A stretch of 47,823 nt of DNA, taken from contig JADFXI010000005.1 in the NCBI GenBank assembly GCA_015233655.1, positions 1 through 47,823 on the forward strand, given 5' to 3'. Under the pieces are notes generated by a model. The model ran no database searches, was not told the DNA's origin, and saw nothing but the letters and a program-made list of their open reading frames with translations. This DNA comes from Nitrospirota bacterium (GTDB lineage Bacteria > Nitrospirota > Thermodesulfovibrionia > Thermodesulfovibrionales > Dissulfurispiraceae). Position numbers and translations under genes: made by a program. Below are positions 41,995 through 47,823 of the stretch, in pieces; positions within the stretch are counted from its first letter, which is position 1; the number at the start of each line of letters is the position of its first letter.

Positions 41995-44781
41995 GTGAAT
42001 ATCACGAAACACTGGCATGACGGTTTCGACATAATTACAGACATGGTTTCACTCCACGATAAAGACTTTAAGATCGTAAGAGCAAATAAAGCCTTTTTAG
42101 CCGCATTTCATAAAACGCAGGATTCGGTCTGCGGGATTTTGTGCTATCAACTGGTCCACAAAACAGATGCTCCAATTTACAATTGCCCTCTTAAACATTC
42201 ATTAGAATCAGGGGTTACAACTGCAGAGGAGATTTATGAGCCGTCCCTGGGACTTTATTTAGAGGTTACATGCTACCCCGTGTTTGATGATAAGGGAGAT
42301 TTCGAAGGGGTAGTTCACTTTGTCAAGGACATTACCGAACGTAAGAAGGCAGCGGATACTTTAAGACGGAGCGAAGAGAATTCTTTAGAGCAAAGCGAGA
42401 TCAACTATCGGTTACTGCTCGAAAATATCCCGCAAAAAATATTTCTCAAAGACAGGAATTCTGTTTATATATCATGCAATGACAATTATGCCAGAGACCT
42501 TAAGATCAACTCGTCCGAAATCTCTGGAATGACCGATTATGATTTTTATCCTAAAGAACTGGCTGCTAAATACAGGGCCGATGATAAAAGGGTCATGGAA
42601 AAAGGAGAGAGAGAAGATATTGAAGAGAAATATATTCAGAACGGGAATGAATATTTTGTTCATACGGTTAAAACACCGGTGAGAGATAGACAGGGAAAGG
42701 TATTTGGAATACTCGGTATTTTCACCGACATCACGGAGCGTAAGCGGGCCGAAGAGTTATTGATAGAAAGCGAGCAAAGATTCAGACGGCTGATTGAAAA
42801 TGCTCCATTTGCTATAGGTGTAATTGCCAGGAATGGCACTATTGAATACGTTAATAAAAACCATCTCGAAATCTTTGGATACGACACCGCGGACTGTCCC
42901 ACCCTTAATCATTGGTGGTCTATAGCATATCCTGATGAGACAATAAGAAAGAAGGTCATCAGCGACTGGAACAATACCCTCGAGAGGATTTTTGATCGAG
43001 ACGAAAATATTCAAATTGAACGCCGTATTACTTGCAAGGATGGTAAGGTCAAGGATATCGAACTCCGCATTATGGCGTTGGAAGGCAGAGTAATTACGGT
43101 TTTTGATGACATCACAAAGCGCAAGCAAGCAGAGGAAGAGCTTTCTACGCGGGCCCGACAGCAAGCCGTGGTAGCTGAATTCGGTCAATACGCACTGAAT
43201 GTCCGGGATCTGCAAGCTTTGATGGACCATGCGGTGACCATTGTGGCCCAAACACTCGGCGTAGAATACAGCAAGATACTTGAACTTCTTTCCGATCGGC
43301 AAAATCTGCTGTTACGGGCCGGTGTAGGCTGGAACGAAGGGCTGGTAGGTCATGCAACTGTAAGCACGGGCCTCGACTCACAGGCTGGCTACACACTGGC
43401 TTCATCAGAGGCGGTCATAGTCGAAGACCTCCGCTCCGAAAAACGCTTTAACGGACCTCCTCTTCTCTTCGAGCACGGCGTTATCAGCGGAATCAGCGTG
43501 ATTATTCAAGGAAAAGACGGTCCGTGGGGAGTTATGGGAGCGCACAGCGCCCGGCAGATACCATTCACGAATGATGATATTCATTTTTTCCAGGCCGTTG
43601 CCAACATTCTTGCAGAGGCGCTTGAACGCAATCAGGCGGAAGAAGCGCTGCGCGAGGCAAATGAGGAATTAGAAAAACGTGTTCAGGCCCGGACGGCGGA
43701 ATTGAAAAAAAACCTTAACTTTCTCAGCCTATTAATTGATACAATTCCCAGTCCCGTTTTCTACAAGAACTTTCAGGGGGTGTATACCGGTTGCAATAAG
43801 GCATTCGAAGATTTTGTGGGGAGAACAAAAAATGACATTGTGGGTCATACCGTATATGACATTGCACCCCGCGAACTTGCCGACATTTATTACAACGCCG
43901 ATATGGAACTGATGCAGGGGAAGGGGTATCAAGTATATGAAACTAAATTCCTACGGGCGGATGGAGCAGAGCGGGATATTATCACTTATAAATCTTTCTT
44001 TAAAGAGCAAGATAGCGAAGTCGGAGTAATTGTAGGGATTTTTCTGGATATCACCGAACGCAAGCAGATGGAGGGAAAGCTCAGAGACTACAGCTTTGAG
44101 CTGGAAAGAAGCAATAAGGATTTGGAAAGCTTTGCCTCGATTGCATCGCATGATTTACAGGAACCACTCCGCGGCATTTCGGGGTTTGCACAACTCCTGA
44201 AGAAACGTTACACAGGCAAGCTGGATAAAGATGCCGATGAATTTGTTTCCTATATAGTAGACGGAGCGGACAGGATGCAGCAATTGATCAAAGACCTTCT
44301 CGAATATTCAAGGGTATCGTCAAGAAGCAACCCATTTAAGCCTACGGATTTTAACAGCGTTGTGAGTCGCGCTCTTGCAAATCTCAAAATGGCTGTCGAG
44401 GATAACAGCGCCGGGATAACATGCGAGGAGCTTCCTACGATTGCTGCAGATGAGTCCCAGATGGTCAGCCTTATGCAGAACTTAATCGGCAATGCCGTAA
44501 AATATCACGGCAACGAACCGCCTCTTGTTCGAGTCTCAGCTTATAAAGAAGGGACGGAATGGGTGTTTTCCGTTGCCGACAATGGAATAGGCATAGATCC
44601 GAAATATAACGAGCGCATCTTCCGTATATTCCAGCGTCTGCATAAAAGAGACACGTATTCGGGGACTGGGGTGGGGCTTGCCGTATGCAAGAGAATAGTC
44701 GAAAAACACGGCGGCAGCATTTGGGTCTCATCCGAACCGGGTAAAGGCAGTGTGTTTTATTTTACAATACCGGAGAAGTGA
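41995..44781 (+). CDS. Multi-PAS/GAF sensor histidine kinase
   Basis: This is 928 residues starting GTG, with no membrane segment, so a cytoplasmic sensor. Order: PAS (about 8-120), PAS (130-252), PAS (258-380), GAF (395-550), coiled coil (550-575), PAS (575-700), HisKA with phospho-acceptor His in ASHDLQEPLR, then HATPase_c with NLIGNAVKYHG, ADNGIGID and GTGVGLAVCKRIV. The first PAS domain has CYQLVH and NCPLKH cysteines, a pattern seen in redox- or ligand-responsive PAS domains. The kinase type matches phytochrome-like HKs that signal to Rcp1-type receivers. Such a receiver follows 36 bp later. Confidence 0.93.
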   Translation: MNITKHWHDGFDIITDMVSLHDKDFKIVRANKAFLAAFHKTQDSVCGILCYQLVHKTDAPIYNCPLKHSLESGVTTAEEIYEPSLGLYLEVTCYPVFDDKGDFEGVVHFVKDITERKKAADTLRRSEENSLEQSEINYRLLLENIPQKIFLKDRNSVYISCNDNYARDLKINSSEISGMTDYDFYPKELAAKYRADDKRVMEKGEREDIEEKYIQNGNEYFVHTVKTPVRDRQGKVFGILGIFTDITERKRAEELLIESEQRFRRLIENAPFAIGVIARNGTIEYVNKNHLEIFGYDTADCPTLNHWWSIAYPDETIRKKVISDWNNTLERIFDRDENIQIERRITCKDGKVKDIELRIMALEGRVITVFDDITKRKQAEEELSTRARQQAVVAEFGQYALNVRDLQALMDHAVTIVAQTLGVEYSKILELLSDRQNLLLRAGVGWNEGLVGHATVSTGLDSQAGYTLASSEAVIVEDLRSEKRFNGPPLLFEHGVISGISVIIQGKDGPWGVMGAHSARQIPFTNDDIHFFQAVANILAEALERNQAEEALREANEELEKRVQARTAELKKNLNFLSLLIDTIPSPVFYKNFQGVYTGCNKAFEDFVGRTKNDIVGHTVYDIAPRELADIYYNADMELMQGKGYQVYETKFLRADGAERDIITYKSFFKEQDSEVGVIVGIFLDITERKQMEGKLRDYSFELERSNKDLESFASIASHDLQEPLRGISGFAQLLKKRYTGKLDKDADEFVSYIVDGADRMQQLIKDLLEYSRVSSRSNPFKPTDFNSVVSRALANLKMAVEDNSAGITCEELPTIAADESQMVSLMQNLIGNAVKYHGNEPPLVRVSAYKEGTEWVFSVADNGIGIDPKYNERIFRIFQRLHKRDTYSGTGVGLAVCKRIVEKHGGSIWVSSEPGKGSVFYFTIPEK

Positions 44782-44817
44782 TATTTTTACCGCAAGTTTG
44801 TCCAAGGGAGAAATGAT

Positions 44818-45261
44818 ATGTCTTGTTCAAGAGAGCATCCTGTAGAGATTTTGCTTATTGATGACAATCCAGCCGACAAACGCTTAGCCATCGAGGCATT
44901 CAAGGAGTGTAAGACATGCCACCATCTAAATACTGTCGATGACGGCGTAGAGGCGATGGAATTCCTGCAGCGAAAAGGTCCGTATGCAGATGCGGTCAAG
45001 CCTGACCTTATTATTCTTGACCTGAACCTGCCCAGAAAAGACGGTCGCGAGGTGTTGGCCGATGTAAGAGGGGACCAGGCCCTCAAATATATTCCGATAG
45101 TTGTAATGTCTATCTCGGATGCCGGATCCGATATCTTGAATATTTACAATCTCGGCGCCAACTGCTACATCACGAAGCCGATAGACCTGGAACAGTTCAT
45201 CCATGTGGTGCGTAGAATAGAAGAATTCTGGTTCCAGATCGTCAAACTCCCGCCTAGGTAA
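44818..45261 (+). CDS. Rcp1-type response regulator
   Basis: This is 147 residues, receiver only. Acidic pocket Asp15/Asp16 (LLIDDNPAD), phosphoacceptor Asp68 (ILDLNLPRKDG), Lys120 (ITKPIDLEQF) and the longer, aromatic C-terminus (EEFWFQIVKLP) typical of Rcp1/CheY-like partners of PAS or phytochrome kinases. The switch residue region reads VVMSIS (Ser in place of Thr). Cognate of the preceding kinase. Confidence 0.93.
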   Translation: MSCSREHPVEILLIDDNPADKRLAIEAFKECKTCHHLNTVDDGVEAMEFLQRKGPYADAVKPDLIILDLNLPRKDGREVLADVRGDQALKYIPIVVMSISDAGSDILNIYNLGANCYITKPIDLEQFIHVVRRIEEFWFQIVKLPPR

Positions 45262-45298
45262 ACTCAACTAAATTAGGACGGTCGCAAGGCAGAAACCA

Positions 45299-45326
45299 TT
45301 GACCACTTCTCACTCTAAATGATAAT
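45299..45326 (+). promoter_or_regulatory. Candidate promoter of the exported FGE-like gene
   Basis: TTGACC (45299-45304), 16-bp spacer, GATAAT (45321-45326). The start codon lies 45 bases further with GGGAGA before it. Confidence 0.5.
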
Positions 45327-45371
45327 CTTTCATGAAGAATGCATAGTGTGAATTATCTTTGAGCTGGGAGA

Positions 45372-46295
45372 ATGAACATAAGTAAACGTTTAAGTGTATT
45401 TTTGTCTATCTTACTCCTTTTAAACTTTGCCTGTGCAGCAGTTGTTCCCGAGCAGAAGGCCCAAAGTTTGGATAAATCACAAACAGTGGTTAATGGGGAA
45501 AGCTCTACGCCACGCGAAAGAAAGGAATTTAGAGATCTTTTCACTGGTACGGAATTTGTTTATGTCAAAGGCGGATGTTATAAGATGGGCGATACACTCG
45601 GCGGTGGCGATGCTGATGAGAAGCCCGTACACAAAGTCTGTGTGGACGATTTTTACATGGCGAAATATGATGTGACGGTAAGTGACTTCAGGAGATTCGT
45701 CAATGATACGGGATACAGCACTGAGGCGGAAAAAGGGGACGGATGTTATGCTGGGGGAACAAGGGGGGCGCATGACAGAAGCAAGAACTGGAAGAATCCG
45801 GGTTTCAGCCAGGAAGATAATGGTCCTGTGGTTTGTGTAACATGGAACGACGCACAAGCCTATGCCGAGTGGGTGCGGGAAAAAAGCGGCAAGTCAGTTC
45901 GTCTGCCGACCGAAGGGGAATGGGAGTATGCGGCGCGAAGCGGTGGCCGGGCAGAGAAGTATGCCGGCAGCAATGACGTTGACAGTGTAGCCTGGTACAC
46001 GTCAAACTCCGGAGGCAAAACGCATGCAGTTGGAACTAAGGCGGCAAATTGGCTAGGCTTATACGACATGAGCGGTAATATATGGCAATGGACAGCGGAC
46101 TGGTACGGAGAGAACTATTACGGAGAAAGCCCGGAGAATAATCCACAAGGGCCTGGCAGTGGACAGTTCAAAGTGCTTCGTGGTGGCTCATGGTACTGCG
46201 TACTGCAGAGCGTGCGTGTCGCTGTCCGTCATATGGGTGCTCCGTCGGTTCGGATATACAACCTCGGGTTTCGGCTCGCCTTTTCCGCCTTGTAG
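45372..46295 (+). CDS. Exported formylglycine-generating-enzyme (SUMF1)-like protein
   Basis: This is 307 residues. A signal peptide (about 1-23) ends NFACAA; the Cys could be lipidated, but the lipobox is poor (Phe at -2). The FGE-sulfatase domain spans about 58-305: FVYVKGGCYKMGD, VCVTWNDAQAYAEWV, RLPTEGEWEYAARSGG, NIWQWTADWYGENY and VLRGGSWYCVL. Many such proteins are not true sulfatase activators but ligand-binding or EgtB-like folds. No sulfatase gene is in the window. Confidence 0.88.
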   Translation: MNISKRLSVFLSILLLLNFACAAVVPEQKAQSLDKSQTVVNGESSTPRERKEFRDLFTGTEFVYVKGGCYKMGDTLGGGDADEKPVHKVCVDDFYMAKYDVTVSDFRRFVNDTGYSTEAEKGDGCYAGGTRGAHDRSKNWKNPGFSQEDNGPVVCVTWNDAQAYAEWVREKSGKSVRLPTEGEWEYAARSGGRAEKYAGSNDVDSVAWYTSNSGGKTHAVGTKAANWLGLYDMSGNIWQWTADWYGENYYGESPENNPQGPGSGQFKVLRGGSWYCVLQSVRVAVRHMGAPSVRIYNLGFRLAFSAL

Positions 46296-46328
46296 TTATT
46301 CTCTGACTATAACCGATATGAAATAAAG

Positions 46329-46363
46329 CGTCCCGCAGGTTTAAATTATAACCCTGCGGGACG
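46329..46363. terminator. Hairpin terminator between convergent genes
   Basis: A perfect 11-bp stem (CGTCCCGCAGG at 46329-46339 with its complement at 46353-46363) and a 13-base AT loop. It lies midway between the FGE-like and OmpA stops and can serve both, although neither side has a long T-run. Confidence 0.75.
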
Positions 46364-46390
46364 GTAACGATTAAAACTATCTCTGATAAA

Positions 46391-47125
46391 CTATTCTGAA
46401 AGTATAAGAACTTCGGTCCTTCTGTTTTGCGCCCGACCTTCCTTTGTTTTGTTTGACGCAATTGGTTTCGTTTTCCCATAACCTTCAGTCGAGATCATTG
46501 CCTTCTTAACAGCGCCCTTATCGACCAGGTACTGCTTAACTGCATCTGCTCTCCTTACGGACAAAGCCTGATTATATTCTTCTGAACCTATGCCGTCAGT
46601 ATGCCCTTCCAGTTTGACTTTGGAGCCAGGGTATTTACTGACAAAGTCAATAGCCTTTTTCAATTCAGCGTCATCAGCTTTTCTTATGTCTGACTTGTCA
46701 AAATCAAAGTTTACATGTATGGTCAGACGGTCGATGACTCTTGCCGCAAGAGGCGGAGGTGGCGGAGGAGGAGGTGGTGGTGGCGGTGGCGGTGGCGGCA
46801 CAGGTTTCTCGACAACCGGCTTAGGAGCGCAAAGGGCCTTAGCTTTGGCAGTTGCTTCATTGGCCATTGCTATTGCCTCATCTTTACGGCAGGCAGCGTA
46901 AACTTCGTACGCTTTGTTTCTTAAGTCATCTGCAGCCTTAAATTCATCAGGGCATTCCTTGTCCTTGCCGGCCTGTCGTGCAGCTTCCAAAGCACGGTCC
47001 GCCTGCGGCAATTCCTTGTGATAATACATATAGGTATAAGGACTTTTGTGTACAAACTCAGTGTCAGCACAGCCTTGCAACAAGCTGACAGAAAGAAGTA
47101 CAAGACATAATACAAACATTTTCAT
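46391..47125 (-). CDS. OmpA-family peptidoglycan-binding lipoprotein with polyproline linker
   Basis: This is 244 residues from ATG 47125 (GGGGGAG upstream). A lipoprotein signal ends in SLLQGC (lipid-modified Cys19). A helical, Ala/Lys-rich domain (about 30-105) follows, then an unbroken run of 16 prolines (about 110-125) and an OmpA C-terminal domain (about 135-244). This has NFDFDKSDI, LEGHTDGIGSEEYN and NRRTEVLI, with Asp and Arg positions for diaminopimelate binding. It links outer membrane to cell wall. The proline codons are a mixture of all four, so the run is maintained at protein level rather than being a simple DNA repeat. Confidence 0.93.
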   Translation of the reverse strand: MKMFVLCLVLLSVSLLQGCADTEFVHKSPYTYMYYHKELPQADRALEAARQAGKDKECPDEFKAADDLRNKAYEVYAACRKDEAIAMANEATAKAKALCAPKPVVEKPVPPPPPPPPPPPPPPPPLAARVIDRLTIHVNFDFDKSDIRKADDAELKKAIDFVSKYPGSKVKLEGHTDGIGSEEYNQALSVRRADAVKQYLVDKGAVKKAMISTEGYGKTKPIASNKTKEGRAQNRRTEVLILSE

Positions 47126-47240
47126 AATAGATCTCCCCCGCATATTGTACGACCTCCTTTTTTAATTGTTTCATTACCTCGATGCAACTGTAAAACAATT
47201 GCGTAAAAAAGTACGTCATTTAAATGAAGCTATTGTCATT

Positions 47241-47823
47241 TCACCTTCTTTCCTGTCTTTCCATGTCCCCTCTTTCAGGGTTTCCTGGTTGGTGTGAACG
47301 GGGCATTTCGCCTTCCCGTGGTCCAGGGCCTTGCTCTCTGTGCTGTGGCTGGCCCTCTCGGAATTGCGGTCCAGCCTCTCTGCGTTGTGGTTGTGACCGA
47401 TCCGGCATGCCATCTCTTAATTGAGGACGTGGCTGGCCTTCTCTGGGCGGTTGTTGTGATTGCCTCCGGGATTGGAAACCCTGGACACCCCAAGTTTGTT
47501 GTTTCTCCCAATATTTATTCTTTTGCCAGCCCATCCAGTTCTGTTGAAGCCGTTGTTGAGGTATTCGTTGGTAGTTCCACTGCTGCCCTTTCCAGCGATG
47601 GTCCCTGTAGTCATCCCTCCAGCCAGAGTGTATTCCGGCATAAAAAGACGGGACCCTTGGAAAGTAGGCCCAACCTGAGTTGTAGTTACGCGCGCGATAC
47701 CAGCGGCCTTCCCACGGACGCCACCACCATCCATTGTAGAAGAAGATGTCATCGGCTATGTCAGGGGCAACATAGACATACGTCCCCGGCAGCACTATCA
47801 ACTCCGGTGGCGCGGCAAATACC
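47241..47823 (-). CDS. Exported Trp/Tyr-rich protein, N-terminus outside window
   Basis: The frame is open to the window edge, so this is the C-terminal 193 residues. The first part reads PPELIVLPGTYVYVAPD, then FFYNGWWWRPWEGRWYRA, a recognisable motif of exported proteins with WRP/EGRWYR segments common in deltaproteobacteria and Nitrospirota. From about residue 75 on it is low-complexity Gln/Arg/Pro/Gly (PREGQPRP, PQFREGQPQHREQGPGPREG). The low-complexity tail is basic and probably disordered. No function is established. Confidence 0.65.
   Translation of the reverse strand, partial: VFAAPPELIVLPGTYVYVAPDIADDIFFYNGWWWRPWEGRWYRARNYNSGWAYFPRVPSFYAGIHSGWRDDYRDHRWKGQQWNYQRIPQQRLQQNWMGWQKNKYWEKQQTWGVQGFQSRRQSQQPPREGQPRPQLRDGMPDRSQPQRREAGPQFREGQPQHREQGPGPREGEMPRSHQPGNPERGDMERQERR

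Noticed and set aside
46740-46901. Gly-rich plus-strand frames opposite the OmpA proline run
   Set aside because: They are the antisense of the CCN proline codons.
47165-47196. AATTGTTT/AAACAATT inverted repeat before the OmpA gene
   Set aside because: Weak AT-only stem; could be a poor terminator of the upstream minus-strand gene, but not convincing.
1-47823. tRNA, rRNA, CRISPR arrays, insertion sequences and prophage genes
   Set aside because: Looked for along the whole window; no tRNA-like GTTCRA arms, regular repeats, transposases or phage genes were seen.

Overview
The window is 47.8 kb of densely coded bacterial chromosome at moderate GC. It holds about 46 protein genes. I saw no rRNA, tRNA, CRISPR array or insertion sequence. 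The gene set points to a Gram-negative bacterium with an outer membrane: an OmpA lipoprotein, a TgpA-like transglutaminase, system II cytochrome c maturation, a fused CobA-HemD, and a def-fmt-rsmB-PASTA-rpe block. My best guess is the Nitrospirota (Thermodesulfovibrionia-like) or a deltaproteobacterial relative. That is inference from gene content, not from any marker gene.

Layout. 1-4.5 kb: 3' part of a membrane transglutaminase, a small glycine-rich protein, a sigma-54 activator without a receiver domain, a lone receiver, an unknown protein and an unlisted 42-residue membrane protein. 4.5-12.5 kb, minus strand: SPFH/zinc-ribbon protein, second zinc-ribbon protein, MobB-like NTPase, then ccsA-hemA-hemC-cobA/hemD, joined by short gaps or overlaps. 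This is the early tetrapyrrole pathway (glutamyl-tRNA to uroporphyrinogen III and precorrin-2). 12.6-16 kb, plus strand: an HDOD-GAF-GGDEF protein behind a near-perfect CRP-type palindrome, and a cNMP-binding protein with a recent 267-bp internal duplication. 16-21.5 kb, minus strand: argG-dprA-smg-like-topA, preceded by a strong RNA-like hairpin and a GYD-domain gene. 21.6-25 kb is accessory: hicBA, panC, a zinc-finger/nucleoside-deoxyribosyltransferase-like protein (candidate defence effector) and a DUF433/DUF5615 toxin-antitoxin-like pair. 25-33 kb: glgC, full-length nfeD, a three-gene cluster matching bacterial ceramide synthesis (epimerase/CerR, SPT-like enzyme, GNAT/bCerS-like), a pyruvate-kinase-C-domain protein and a stand-alone aroA. 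33.1-41.7 kb, plus strand: one tightly packed run of ten genes, def-fmt-DUF116-rsmB-PASTA-rpe-TPR-pgsA-DUF512-DUF362. 42-47.8 kb: a multi-PAS histidine kinase with an Rcp1-type response regulator, a formylglycine-generating-enzyme-like exported protein, an OmpA lipoprotein with 16 consecutive prolines, and the 3' part of an exported W/Y-rich protein.

The main points for a second look are these. (1) The putative ceramide operon. (2) A hairpin upstream of argG whose four non-Watson-Crick pairs are all G-U on one strand only. (3) A repeated promoter layout in which the -10 box sits exactly five bases before ATG (panC, nfeD, aroA, def), implying leaderless mRNAs. (4) The zinc-finger NDT-like protein lying between toxin-antitoxin modules. 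(5) The SPFH/zinc-ribbon pair fused onto a heme operon. (6) The CRP-like operator between that pair and a diguanylate cyclase. All functions are assigned by reading motifs by eye; no database search was run.
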